Shown one piece after another: positions 39,191 through 61,960 of a stretch of 64,000 bases of DNA. Location of the stretch: assembly GCA_039621445.1 (NCBI GenBank), contig CP154956.1:41440437-41504436 (forward strand). Direction: 5' to 3'. The number at the start of each line of letters is the position of its first letter. The first letter of the stretch is position 1. The stretch comes from Euglena gracilis (taxonomy: Eukaryota > Euglenida > Euglenophyceae > Euglenales). The translations under genes were made by a program, and so were the position numbers. The notes under the pieces were generated by a model. It searched no databases, was not told the DNA's origin, and worked only from the letters and a program-made list of their open reading frames with translations.

Positions 39191-39352
39191 GGCTTTCCTC
39201 TCCACCCATGCCGTGAGGCACATATGGATGTGCACCCCGTCGTCCTCCTTTGCCAGCCTGGCCGGCCTGCCAGCCCAGGACGATGACGTCCACGTGTCCT
39301 CCGTTGCATGGCGGTCCTCGCTGTGGCGCAAAACTAAGTGCCAAAAACTGGT
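39191..39352 (+). CDS. Exon-like block, gene unknown
   Basis: After a gttgcag acceptor one frame reads AFLSTHAVRHIWMCTPSSS then SLAGLPAQDDDVHVSSVAW with GC-rich third positions, typical of exons here. It could be an upstream exon of the C11orf65-like gene or a fragment of another gene. No family recognised. Confidence 0.35.
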
Positions 39353-39977
39353 ACGCCTCCCCAATGTTCCGTGCCACATGACGCATGGCAAAGCCACCCG
39401 CTCCTCCAATTGCGTACCACATTTACGCCCCAAGCCTCGCGGAGTTGCAGTACACTCTGGGGGGGGGGACTGCAGTCCGTCCAGGATGGGCCAGTGGAAT
39501 TTCTAGTGGATTTCCCCCTGAAGGAGGGTCTGCTTGCAGCCCGGATAATGCAAAAAGTGACCGGCACGAAGTGCCCGGATTTCAGTTGAGCCAAACACCT
39601 GCCAGGAATGCCCATTTTTTTGGCATTTTTGGGGACAAAGTTAGCCCCCCCAAAAAACATTCTAAAACCTCATTTCCACATCTGTTCACAGCACCAGAGG
39701 AAATTATTTCCCAGTCAGACCTCCTAGACTACCCAGGGGGGGTTCAGCTAGTGGCTTTTCAGTTCGGCTGGAAGCCTGTACAGTCCATTCAACAAAGGTG
39801 TTATGTGGAAAACAGATGAAGGTTGGCGCTAGGAACACGCTCCGGCCATATGGGAATGCAACGACGTGCCGCATGTCACCATCTGACACATATTGCTGCA
39901 CATCATTTTGAATTTCTTGAAACGTAATTTTCCCCTCCGTATGAGCCTGTTCCCTTGGGCCCATAACACCGTTGCAG

Positions 39978-42900
39978 GTGATGTTCCAGCAGGCGGAGGA
40001 ATATCCCATTGGGGCGTACGTGTTGGCGTGCGTGGAGATCCAGCGCATCTTCCGGGGGATGCTGCTGCGGCGCAGGGTCTTGGCGAAGTACCTGTACCGC
40101 CACTTCAAACGGGTAGGCGATGCTGAATTCGAGCGCTGCATACCACTGGCTTTTGCGTTACTTTCGACTTTGTTTTTACTCTGTAAATGACTCTTTTCCA
40201 GTTTTGCGTTATTTTGGCATTCATCACGAAAGCCGCATTCCTCCTCTCACTCCATCTGTATATCTCAGTCGAGGCATATGGAGGACGAGAAGGTGATGGG
40301 CACCTATCTCTGTGTTGCACGGGCTTTCCTCTCCTCAGCAGCCACTCGGCAGTGTCTTGGCCGCTGAACTTTGTGCGTTACCCTCTTGTCCACATCAAGA
40401 GAGATGCAGAAATGCAACATTAAACATCAGGGCCACTAATATACCCCTCCCCCGTATGAAACGGCAACCCTAAAAATTATCAGGGTCCAGTCTGCAGCCT
40501 TGCGGGAAACCTTTGGGCCTCCAGACCGTTCAGGTGTCGATTACAGGCGGGGTGTGGGGTGTCACACATTCATGCACCCATGCACTCGTGGGCAAAAATG
40601 CGCAGGTGGATCCTATCCAGATCCTTACGTTGGGGGCTCTTAGGGTTGGCTCTTAGGGACAGTTTTGCCAGTCAGTGTGAAATGCATTGTCCAGGGACGC
40701 CCGCGGTTGATGCCCCGACAAACAAGCCTGACGTCCTCCGCTGTATCCAACGTGTCGCATCCCGGTGTAGTCTGCCGACAGAAATTCGTCATTCAAAAAA
40801 AAGTGGGTAAGAACAGCGGGTGGGTGGGATTTGGCCTTGGGCAATACCCACACTGCCCAGCCCCAACCATAAAAAAATGTAAGCCATCAACCCAAATGCA
40901 ATGAACTCTTGTAATCCAACCAATTTTGGTATGAGGAGTTGCTGGAAAACTGCATAATGCAGATTATTCCTCTTACCCAAGTACACGATGACCCAAAATT
41001 TGTTTTTCAATTTTTCCAGGAAGTTTTGCAGGGACCTCAAGCTTAAATCAGCCATGAGAAATCAAGTTGGATCAAGTGTTCCCAGTATCTTTGGTTTTCA
41101 CCGCATTTTGGTCCTCCCATATGGCGTTGGATCAACCCCTGCATATAAATGATGCCCCATTCGTGACACATATATATATATATATATATAAAAAAATGCA
41201 ACAAACACGCAGCTTGAAGTGTTACCTTCATTTCAGGGTCCGGACAGTCATCATGCGGGCGGAATACTCTCGGTGGATCGCGCATCAAGTGTGCCCACAA
41301 CCTGTGAGGGCGGTTTGGTTGGAGAGGGGAGGTCGTCTTTGTTTGCTCTGTCACAAAAAAATTCTGCCGTGCAACAATTTTCATGGGAAACCCTTTTGTC
41401 CCTGGGAAGGTTTGTTTCCTGCCAATGGGCCAGCCAGTGCTGAAAAAGGTTTGCGGAGGACGTTCAACATGACGACATTCTGGGTGGTGTGGCAACGTAT
41501 GTCAAACGGATGGCCATAGCATCCATAGCTTACAAGCTATCAGTAATGTTTGTTTACTGATAGCAACACAGTAATTTTTGTATGCAGAAACGTCAAATGT
41601 CCACGTAGGAACACACACACACACACACACGCACACACACATGCTCACCCCATACCATCCAGCGTTGGTAGGTTGGTAGGCAGGTGCAAGCTAGCTTTAT
41701 GCCTGTGTTGCCATTCCCCAAATTAGCATTTTGTTTTTGTTTGTGGACAGAAATTCGGGGTCTACTACGTTGCTGCAACGTCAATTGCACGAGTCTGGCG
41801 AATTTTGTGGTGTGTGCACGTTCATGTGGATGCTTGAAAGCCCAAGCACAGCCAAAGGGTATCACACGCTGGTGAATGAGATGCGCTGAAGAAGCCACCA
41901 AACACAGCTGATGTGGACGGCTGGCGTGGCTCAATGCTGCTGACTGCGGCCGCCATCTGTGATCAAGTTGATGCTCATTGTTCAGTGGTCTGCTGCCCAC
42001 AGGTGCAAGCGACAAGGACGGGCCCCCCCTGCTCCGAGGCTTGTCCTCCCCTCTCCCCTGTGCTCATGCCTTCTCGCCTCCCTGGCTGATAAATGCCCCC
42101 CCCCCTTTTCCTAGGTGATCTTACATTTTTTCTTGTGTTCTTTTTCAAAACTGCCAAAACTGACTGCCATTGGGTTTTATTATGCAACACGTGCAATCAA
42201 TTTGACGCTCCTATCCCGCGAGGGGTTTTGCTGAAATAGAATTGGAAAACCCATTTTGCTGAGGTGAGCTCTTAATTGTGTAACGTGAGCACATCCCACT
42301 GACGAAATGGTCGCATCAGATGAATCATGCTGGAATTTGCCTTTTTTTAAAAAATGATGATGACCCCAGCGTGTTTGTGGCATCCAACAGTAATTGCAAT
42401 AATGGGCAAAGGCACACCAAAACCCTCAAGTCAACTCCTAACTCCTGCAGGCCACTTTACCGGAGCCGCAGAGATGCGGCGGCGGCCAAGATCCAAAGCT
42501 TGTGGCGTTCCCATATGGTGTGCCCTCCTCCATGCGCCCCTGCTTCCACCCCCTCCCCCCGGAGTGCTCCACTAACGTCCAGTTCTCCATTTCTCCCAGT
42601 AGGACGTTATTCATTGGGCCGGCGACCAAGGGCGATCTAACTTTCCCTGTGTACCCCCCTCATTTAACCTCCGATGAATCAAAGGACGCTTTGTAACCCC
42701 ACCTCCCCCCCACCCTTGAAGGAAAAAAGAATGAGGCGGGGATAGCTTTTTTCCCAAAAAACTCAAAATTTGTTTCTGATTTTTTTCCCTATTTTGTGGC
42801 TGACCATCATTCAAAACAGCCATAAATGCAAAAATGGTCGGATTCTGACCAACAATTCCTTGGAACCTCCCTCTCCATCTGACCCACCAAACCCTGCACA

Positions 42901-43618
42901 GATTGTGTGGACACAAACCTCCCCTAAGCTCCAGCAGGGGTTACGTGGTCAGAGCCCCGGCCCCGGCAGGACCGGCTGGTGTTCCAGTACTACCTGGACC
43001 TGGTCCGCTTCCGGGAGGCCGCCGACGCCCGGACCCTGCTCCGCGTCATCAACCCCAAGGAGGCCGCCCTCGTGGACCCCGCCACCCCCATCTTCCTCAG
43101 GCATGGCGCCCCTCCCCCCCCCTGCCCAACGACCACCCCTATTTGTCAACGACCCCCCGGTCGGTTGCGCATGACCCCCCCCCCGTGGTCGGGGTTGTAG
43201 GAACCCGGTCGGTGGGTCAGGAGGGGGAGGGTAATTTTCATATGCACAATGCAACAACAACTATGCATGCAAACGTGGAAAAAATGCATTGCTCTTCTTT
43301 ATGAATAATTGACTACCCTCGGCGTGAACACAAATTATTATTTTTACCCATTGCCATTTGGACAGGCATGCTTATTTGCCTTGCCTTTCCATACAAGCCT
43401 TCAATGTGACGACTCTCTTCCTCCGGAACGTCTCACCTGGGTCCTCAGGTTCCGGCTTGGGGGCAGTGCTTTCCCCCCCATCGTGTACTACAAGGTGTTC
43501 CTCAACGCCCCAGTCTGTGATTTGGGGGCCCTGGCCCCGCGGGACTACACGCGGAGTAGGAAAGTGTCGTCCCGCAAGGGAACACGGCTCATGCCTGTTG
43601 GTGTGTGTGTGTGTGTGT

Positions 43619-43672
<54 letters not shown>

Positions 43673-45381
43673 GTGTTGTGTTGTGTTGTGTGTGTGTGTG
43701 TGTGTGCACGCGCTTCTCTGTGTGTTTTTATTGTGTGACCCTGGATTAATTCTCATTCATTCACTGGACGATCTCACCCAGTCCCACCAGTGTCTGGTTC
43801 GCTGCCCAACGCACGGTATGCCATTGGTGATGTGGACTCTCAGGCTTGCGCTGCACCTCACTGGCAATGTGTTGCTTAGCGGCAAGGTATTTCTTTAGCC
43901 GGACCAGGCTTGTGCTTTGTCGGGTGCCTACCCCACGGGGGGTGTGCTAGGGGAAGGCACCCATAGCACCCCATCCGACCCCCCCCCCCGGGGGGGGGTA
44001 GGGTTTTTGGGGTTGCCTGCCCATAGCAGGCACCCCCCTCCGACCCCGGCGCTGAAGGTGCCGGGGGCCCGGAAAAGGCCATTTTCAATGAAAATTTTCT
44101 GGGTCCGGCCCGGACCCCTACCCCCTCCGGGGGGGGCGGGGTGCCTGCTAGGGGCAGGCACCCTATAGCACCCACCCACCCCCCTCCCAGCCGGGCTGCG
44201 GACCTCCCCTGGGTCGATCGGAATAAAGTTTTCGCCGCCCAGCAAAGCCGGGCTGGACTGGGAAAAAAATCGGCACAATTAGCTGAAAATTTTTGACAAA
44301 TATGGTCAAATGGTCAGAAATGGTTATTTTTTGGATTTTCTCCTGGGAATTTTGGCTGAAAAAATGCATCCCAGCTTGATATGGGCTTCTTTGCCGGTTT
44401 TGGGTTCCATTCGGGTCCAGCCCGGCAGCTGGGCAGGACCCACCCCCTGGACTTCCCACCCCCCAGGGGGGGGTCCAGGGGGTCCGGCACCTGTTTTCCA
44501 GCCAGGCGCCAGGGGTCCCGAAGAAAATCCCTGCTTGGCGGTGTTGATGTGTAGCCCCCCCCCCCCCCCGCAGTGGCCGCGGCGGACCAGGCGGGCTGGT
44601 ACCAGCGGGTGGAGAACAACGACTGGCGGCCCGTCAACGAGCAGGACCTGCAGGAGGCGGAGCACCACGCCACGAAGCTGGTGCAGGCGAAGGCGTGCGC
44701 CACGCACCGCATGACCGGGGTGGGGTCAGCAGAACGCCCCTCCTCCATCCAGACCATACAATCATTTCGTCACTGGCCGACCCCTTGGGAGTGGTAATTT
44801 GGTTTTTTTTCAGAGGGGCTGGCTGGTTTTTGGCCCAGACCCGGGGGGGTCAAGGAAAACCACAAAAGTGACTCAAGCATTTTTTTTTGGTCTTTTTTTT
44901 TCACATTTGCTGTCAGTTTTCGCTTGGATTCCAGAAGACAGACCCCCAGTCAGTCACAACCCCCATGTGCCCCCAGGGGGTTCGGTAACAAAATGTTATG
45001 ATTCACAAAAGCCAGCAAATGTGTGGGGATCTATTTCCGGTCTTTCACGTGTTTCCTTTGTTGCTTTGTTGCCTTGTGCCGGCTCACAGCGTGGGTTTGC
45101 CGCGGACTCACCGTTCCACTACTCCAAGCTGATCCGGCGACGCAACAAGGCGTTGAAACTCCGCCAGAAGAAGCGCCAGTGGCTGATGCACCTGTGTGCT
45201 GTCACGCTGGGCCGTGCAGTGGATCTTTTCTTTCTGGATTTGTCCAGATTTCCTTTGAGTTTCATCCAACGACATTTTTATTTTGAGACTGCACACCCAA
45301 ATTGAGGCTGCACACACGCCACACGCGCACACACACACACAACACAACACACAACCAACACAACACGACATGACGCACGGA

Positions 45382-45413
<32 letters not shown>

Positions 45414-46443
45414 CATGCACACAGACATACGTTCAACAGATTTGTTCAAGGTACTCCTCCAGCCACCAAATGGACCAGTCCCCGGCTGCTTAGCATTTTG
45501 CCCTCCCATCACAGGTACAACACCACAGCATCGGACAGGAATGGGTCGTTTCAAGAAGGTTTGCGCCGCACAATGCTGCCCATCAAAGTCCATATGCATG
45601 CGATTATGGAAGGCTAGTTCAGCATACTGCTCAACTGGACACTAAGCTGAACAATTGCACGCTCCAATTTCTGGTGTCGTATGGCATTTGCGATAACCCA
45701 TACTCCACCAGAGCTTTGCGAGACCCTCACTCCACAGGTGATCCAGACACTGTCGTCGACGATGAGCAGCTGGAGTCCACAGTTCAGTCGTTGGTGACGT
45801 GGACCCACTCAGACCGTCCCGCCTGTTCTCAGTGGTCTTTCTTTTTCTCCAATAAAAATTTGTTTTCTCTTTTCTGTTAATTCAACCAGTTTTGTGCAGA
45901 TTTTGTTGTGTGTGTATGTGTGTGTTTTTGCCAGTTGCTGTCATATTTTTCCCAAGGAACCAGACCAGGTTTTTGCTTAAGAATTTGCAATATCCCACCA
46001 CCAGGCAGGATTGTGGTTTATCCAACTTTAAGTTGAGCATCCTCTGGGCCCATCCGGCAACCAGCGGAAGCTTTTCCTTGCCACTTGCTCAAGGAAGAAA
46101 ATGCTGCCGCCTCAGTCTGGTCTCCAGCAGTGATTTTTGGATCACAAGCCCAAAACGGTACTGCCACACACCCAACCCTGGGGGAGGGGTCCTACAGCGG
46201 AACATTATGAAACAGTTTTATGTGAATGTGTTGTGTTTTATTTTCGGTCAGAGTTTCGCCTGTGTTTGAACGCCAGGCCCTGAAGGGGTGCGTTAAGCTA
46301 CACCCCCCCCCCCCGGGTTTGCCAGCCTGGAGGTCCAGGCTTTGGGTGCTGGCAGGGGGCACTCGGGAGCGGTCTGGCGGCAGGAGCTGGACTTCGAGGC
46401 GTACCACCGCGACTGGCAACGGTTGGCGACCTCCGAGCCTTGA
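39978..46443 (+). CDS. C11orf65/MFI-like protein with IQ motifs
   Basis: Exons: 39978-40112 (IQRIFRGMLLRRRVL, an IQ motif), possibly 41237-41308, 42451-42517 (AAAAKIQSLWRSHM), 42970-43100 (LVFQYYLDLVRFREA, LRVINPKEAALVD), 43449-43600 (FRLGGSAFPPIVYYKVF), 44574-44719 (AGWYQRVENNDWRPV), 45090-45195 (HYSKLIRRRNKALKLRQKK), and a last exon ending 46443 (ELDFEAYHRDWQRLATS, TGA). From AKIQ onward every block follows the human C11orf65/MFI protein in order and spacing: INPKEA, FRLGG..FPP..YYK, GWY..ENN.WRPV, the basic KLRRR helix and the final FDEY...W..IATS. The animal protein has been linked to mitochondrial fission; IQ motifs bind calmodulin. The intron 43101-43448 begins GC. One or two exons between 45195 and 46326 are not placed. 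Confidence 0.85.
43601..43707. repeat. (GT)n microsatellite beginning exactly at the 5' splice site
   Basis: Exon 43449-43600 ends CCTGTTG and the intron starts GTGTGTGTGT at 43601, fixed by phase agreement with the next exon at 44574. The repeat runs about 107 bp. Confidence 0.9.
43924..44200. repeat. C/G-capped palindromic repeat
   Basis: Repeated gggtgcctacccc / aggggaaggcaccc / catagcacccc motifs in both directions around a central ggcgctgaaggtgccgg, with C9G9-type blocks. Related motifs flank the MITE at 51680-52110. Confidence 0.5.
44552..44573 (+). promoter_or_regulatory. C16 polypyrimidine tract and acceptor
   Basis: The acceptor cag at 44571-44573 is preceded by an unbroken run of about 16 C. 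The exon at 44574 is fixed by homology (AGWYQRVENNDWRPV), so this homopolymer lies where the polypyrimidine tract should be. Confidence 0.6.
44755..44999. mobile_element. Probable small inverted-repeat element
   Basis: Left end catacaatcatttcgtcactg with ggccgacccc; right end ggttcggtaacaaaatgttatg, a loose inverse. The left end recurs at 37898 and resembles the ends of the hAT-type MITE family. No convincing target duplication. Confidence 0.4.
45305..45424. repeat. (CA)n and (ACGC)n microsatellites
   Basis: Intron of the C11orf65-like gene: CA-rich stretch then about ten ACGC units. Confidence 0.9.
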
Positions 46444-47411
46444 CCGCCCGGCGCTTTTTCCCTCCGTTGCATGAAGCCCCGGCAGCTGCACGAGAGCCTT
46501 GCTTCCCGACAGGGTTGAGAAATTTCCAAAGATGGGAGCGCAAGAATTCCATTGGCAGAAGCATGGCAGTGGTACCGCATGTAGCACTGCCTAGCATGTT
46601 GCTCATTAGAAGGCAGCAGAACAAGACCCTGGGCTTTGATACAAAAAAATCTTTGAATATTTTTTTTCATTTTTTTGTATTCACATGCATCCCGGAAATT
46701 TTAACAGGTTTGTGTTCTGTGGAGGGCGGTCGTTGTTGTTGCACCATCCAGATACATTCCGGTATGGTTCTCGCTTTGGCCTTCCGGTTCCATATCGGTT
46801 GCTTTCTTGGCACTAGGCCAGGATTTTGTAAACCATCTTCAAAGCTTTGGAATTAGCCGCCGGGTTCTCTCTTATTATCCCCAGACCAGAAACCATGCTT
46901 CACTCTTTCACGGCCGCTCATTGTTCTCCCCTTCGCCCCTCTCTTGTGTGTTCTGTCGTTCCCGTTGCTCTGTCGCTGCACGCATGCATGGATGGATGCT
47001 TACAACTCCCCAACTCCTGCTTGCACCTCCTAAGGAAACCCAACATTTCCGTGCCGCATCTTGACGTCACTCTGAGGCTGACTGTGAGGGGTGTTTAATA
47101 TCCTGAGGTATGTTGATGCAGGCCAGAATGTATGCGTAATTTCTTGGCCAGGAGCCCCTCCTCCTCCTTTGGGCCCATTTTCATTTCGAAATGTAATTTT
47201 TTCATTCTGTTTTTTCACCCCAGAAGGACACAATTGATTCTGTCTGCATCCTCGCTTCCACACCCCATCCCGTGATTGCCGAAACGGGAGTTGTGTTAGC
47301 ATTCTCTTGAGGAGGACAGAGTGGTATGGCTCTGGATTGGGAGTCAACTCTCCCTGTTCGCCCGTTGCACCATTCTTGTTTACCTCTCCCACCGTTGGCC
47401 CTGCAGCCAAT
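46444..47411. other. Spacer between two genes, no exon recognised
   Basis: Downstream of the TGA at 46441-46443 and upstream of the next ATG. No family-like frame and no AATAAA was noted. Confidence 0.4.
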
Positions 47412-58473
<11,062 letters not shown>

Positions 58474-59212
58474 GTGTGTGCGGTTTCTCCGGCCCCAATG
58501 GCGGCAAACGGGGCTGAGAGTCGCTTTCTGGGCAGTGTTTTATGTTCCTCAGTCAAGCCAAAAGGAAGTCGCCATCCTCAACTTTGTGCAGACTCTTTGC
58601 TTTTCGCATATGGCACCAGTTGTTTTATAAGAAATGCACTGAAACACTGGGAATGCTGGACCCAACCATTTTCTTGACTCTTTTTTTTGACCGAGTCGCC
58701 CAGCGTTCTTGTGTTTTTGTTTGCTAGTGATTATACCAGAAATTTTTTGATTTTGAGAGAAAAATCACAAATGAAGAAATTGTGACCATAGATCAAAATT
58801 GAATGTCATTTTCCGTCTTTGTTTGCTTTTTCTCTTCCTGTCAATTTATCAAGAGCTGTGCCGGGCATGCTTTAAAGCTTCAAGTAGGTGTAACACTCCC
58901 AAATAATTCTCATCTGCGTAGTTAGTGGACCAATATTTTGCCCCTGAAATTTGGGCAGCACCTAAAGCCATAGATGGATGAATTTACCATTTTTCCTGAA
59001 TCGGACAACAAAATGCTCTCATATCTCAGATTTTTGATTTTTGAGATCATTTCAGAAAGGTGCATCGTAAACGATGAACTACTCAGCTACTGGCAAAGTG
59101 TTTTTCAGCCAGTTCTTTATCCACATTCTAAAGCCTCGTCTTTTTTTTTGAGTAATGTTTACTATTGGGCAACCAAGGTTAGCAAAAAAAAATCAGCAAG
59201 TGATAAATGATG

Positions 59213-59840
59213 TATGTAACCCCCCCCCCATTTAAACCGACCCGTCGGTTTAGGACTTTTGGGTTGGCGGAAATCCTGGAGGGGGTCGGTTTAGACGGGG
59301 GTCGGTTTCAGACGACGTGACGGAAGCGGGATATTAGCAAAGCAATTTCAATTGGCAAATGCCGAATTTTGTCGGCCAACTTCCTAACTTTGAGTGACAA
59401 ATGCCTAATTTGGTATGCAAATACTTAATTTTTGGGTGCAAATGTTGAATTTTGGGTGTAATATCCAATTTTTGGTGGCAAACTGCCTAATTTTGGGTGC
59501 AATCTTCAAATTTTTGATGGCAAATGCCTAATTTTGTAATCTTTGGGTTCCAACACCAAATTTTCGGAAGAAAATGCCCAATTTGAGGTGTAAACTCCAA
59601 TATTTGGAAGCAAATGCCTAATTTTGGGTGTAAATCTTAATTTTGGGTCATCAATACTAACTGTTCAATGAGCATGGATGCTCTTTCCGTTGGCGGCTTC
59701 CATTATGTTGTGCATGTTTGTCATCCAATTTGCCATGGGTCGGTTTATTTTCTTTTTTTGGTTGAAATTCTGCAATGGGTCGGTTTGGAAGGGTAGGTCG
59801 GTTTAGAAGGGGGGTCGGTTTAAATGGGGGGGGGTACATA
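59213..59840. mobile_element. 628-bp non-autonomous element with C/G-capped inverted ends
   Basis: Left end tatgtaac then C10 and atttaaaccgacc (59213-59240); right end ggtcggtttaaat then G9 and tacata (59812-59840): about 29 bp of inverted repeat with one extra base. Just inside each end, ggtcggttt copies repeat. The core (about 59340-59650) is a degenerate tandem of caaatgcctaattttgggtg. No coding frame. Confidence 0.8.
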
Positions 59841-60193
59841 TGTTTCTTGGGGCCCTTCTGTTGTCCCAGTTGTATTTTCAGTCATTGTACAAAGCTTTAC
59901 TCTAACCCTGTGCCTTCAAAAATGAACATCGGACCCCCAAGGGCCGGGGTCCAATAGTTAAGGCTGCTGTATAATTTTCTTCTGCAGTGCCTGATTTTCC
60001 TTCTAAAAATCATACACTGCAAGAGAATTGCATTTGTCCTGCATTGCAAAGGGTGGATATTATTTGCGCAGTCAACGGGCAGTTTTGGGGTAGGGCGGCT
60101 GTGAAACCAGATGGGACACGGGATATTGCAGATATCAAGATATTGCAGATATTATTGCAATATCATATATTGCAGGTATATACCAATGTCATA

Positions 60194-60296
60194 TGTATAC
60201 ATACATACATATACATATATATATATATATATATATGTATGTATCAATCATATATGATATATATGTATGATTGATATGTATTGATATATGACATTG

Positions 60297-60333
<37 letters not shown>

Positions 60334-60338
60334 CGTGT
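60194..60338. repeat. AT / ATAC / GT microsatellite cluster
   Basis: Alternating (ATAC)n, (AT)n and (GT)n with internal self-complementarity. Confidence 0.9.
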
Positions 60339-60356
60339 GTATGTATACATACATAT

Positions 60357-60640
60357 CATATGGCAGCTCATAATGTCATATGGAAGCTCATAATATCATA
60401 TGGCAGCTCTTACCTCCCCCCCCCCCAATGCCTAATGAACACCCTTGCCCAATGAACAGGGGGTGTTCGGACCGTCTAGATTGTCACCATATACCTTATC
60501 TACACAGAAACCGTACCCAAAGCCCTATGAACACCCCCCGTTCAGACCGTCTAGATTGTCACCTTAGTGTTCATTGGGCTTGGGGGGGGGAGGTAATGTC
60601 ATATGGCAGCTCATTATATCATATGGCAGCTCCCAACTAA
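60357..60640. mobile_element. 185-bp inverted-repeat element inside a 21-bp satellite
   Basis: catatggcagctcataatgt units flank both sides (three at 60357-60410, two at 60598-60632). Between them 60411-60595 begins tacctccccccccccc with aatgcctaatgaacacc and ends gtgttcattgggcttgg with G9 and aggta, an inverted pair. Two inner gaccgtctagattgtcacc copies lie in direct orientation. Confidence 0.7.
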
Positions 60641-60860
60641 TTGGATCAGGGGGGTCCAAAATTTTTTTGCGTTATTGATGGAGTAGGATTAGGGTTAGGA
60701 GTTCGGCCTCAGGCCTAACTTGTATACATAACACTAATCTATAAGTTAGGTCTAAAGTTAGGCCGAACTCCTAACCCTGACCCTACTCCATCAATGATCC
60801 AAAAATTTTCCCCGACCCTCCTGATCCAATTATATGCCCCCCGGGGGGTATATAATTGGA
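60639..60860. repeat. Long foldback palindrome
   Basis: Left arm from aattggatcagggggg through gatggagtaggattagggtt and aggagttcggcct; right arm the near-complement ending ccctcctgatccaatt (60832). Arms about 80 bp, loop about 25 bp. It abuts a second 34-bp palindrome, ccaattatatgccccc with its complement, ending near 60860. Confidence 0.8.
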
Positions 60861-60876
60861 GGCTGCCATAAATATG

Positions 60877-60965
60877 GGTGTGTGTGCGCACGCGCGCGCG
60901 CGCGTGTGTGTGTGTGTGTGTACACACACATATGTATATGTATATGTATATACATATACATATAT
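60877..60965. repeat. (GT)n, (CG)n and (ATAC)n microsatellites
   Basis: Simple repeats giving open frames on both strands. Confidence 0.9.
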
Positions 60966-60993
60966 CAATGCCATATATTGCAGATACTGCAAG

Positions 60994-61080
60994 ATATTGC
61001 AACGAGGTGAGCGCAAAGCCTTATTATTTAAACAATGGCGCAAGGGGTGGAAATCCGAGGAACGATGGCACATTCAGATG
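60994..61080 (+). CDS. Possible exon
   Basis: Phase 0 at both ends between ctgcaag and ATG|GTGAGG. Reads ILQRGERKALLFKQWRKG then WKSEERWHIQM, a basic helix. Phase agrees with the end of the PDZ exon (58473), so it could be a further kinase-gene exon, but no homology supports this and it starts inside repeat-rich DNA. Confidence 0.3.
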
Positions 61081-61305
61081 GTGAGGCAAATAGAATTTGA
61101 AACACAGGTTCTAGGCAGACTCGGAGACTCCGGCGACACCTTTCCTTGCAGTGCTCAAGATATTCCGGCCTGGACCGGGTACCCCGGGGAGATTTTACTA
61201 ATTTTGACACCAGGATTCTTCTGAACCCCGGGAAGGGGGGTTGGATTTTGGGGTGGGTAGTGCTATGGCACACCAGGGCCCGAAAATGGACATTTAAGGG
61301 GAAGC

Positions 61306-61650
61306 TAGTCCAAATTTGGCAAGTGGGAATTCTAGTGAACCCTCCGGGGGGGGGGGAGTCCACTGGACCCCCCCCGGGGTAGCAGGGCTAGCTAGTGGAA
61401 AAAATTTCCCGTGACCAGCGCAAAGCTCCAAGAATTTTTGGGGACCACCAAAAATGGAAAAATGCACATTTTTGGCCATTTTTGGGATTTTTTTTGAACA
61501 AAAATCAGCCAAAAAAAACCATTAAAATCCTCATTTCCACCTCAGCGCGCAGTGCCGGAAGAAAAACTGGGAAAAATTTTCCAGTCGGGGGGTGGCCCAG
61601 ACCCCCCCCGGTGGAAGTCTGAAAAATCCACTTTTTCCAGCTCGACCCCC
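61306..61650. repeat. Dispersed repeat family B, copy 2
   Basis: Same block order as 3641-3957, including ctagt..aatttggcaagt, gtgaccagcgcaaagct, gaacaaaaatcagccaaaaa and cctcagcgcgcagtgccgg. Confidence 0.55.
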
Positions 61651-61713
61651 CGGGGTCCGTCCTTAAGCAATGGCTTGGCCGCACCCGGCCCAAAATCCCC
61701 TCCCTGTGGGCAG

Positions 61714-61960
61714 GCGCCGCAAGACACCCCCTAGGTTGTTGAAGAGAAGCCGGCACATGTGGAACGTTATGGCTCGATTCGCACAGGAGTCCGCCACCAC
61801 CGTTTCCGAGGCAATGGCCGACTCACCGACCCCCGAGCCCCCGTGTTCCGAGGAAGACCTGCTGCAGAACGCGTCCCCCCAGCGGGTGTGCCCTGTCGGT
61901 GGTGGCGCTGCCGAGTTGAACGGGATGGCGGTCCCAATGATCACACAAAAATACCAGCAG
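61714..61960 (+). CDS. Exon-like block of unknown gene
   Basis: After a caggcg boundary one frame reads RRRKTPPRLLKRSRHMWNV then MARFAQESATTVSEAMADSP, an acidic stretch EEDLLQNASPQ, and ends ITQKYQQ before GTTGGT. Basic, then acidic and Ser-rich. Might be a late exon of the kinase gene or a small separate gene upstream of the phosphatase. Confidence 0.4.

Larger units (their letters stand above)
37785..39977. other. Intergenic stretch between MSI1 and the C11orf65-like gene
   Basis: Holds ccatacgatcatttcgtcactggc-type repeat fragments (37898-38000), family C copy 3, an imperfect gttaag...ccttaac foldback (about 38866-38930), and one exon-like block (39191-39352) described separately. Confidence 0.45.
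58474..60993. other. AT-rich region after the PDZ exon
   Basis: If the exon at 58321 is not spliced it reads on to a TGA at 58675-58677, a possible end of the kinase gene. Beyond that are AT-rich DNA and the inverted-repeat elements listed separately. Confidence 0.4.

Noticed and set aside
59987-60274. Open frame PDFPSKNHTLQENC... as a gene
   Set aside because: AT-rich codons, no family pattern, runs into an AT microsatellite.
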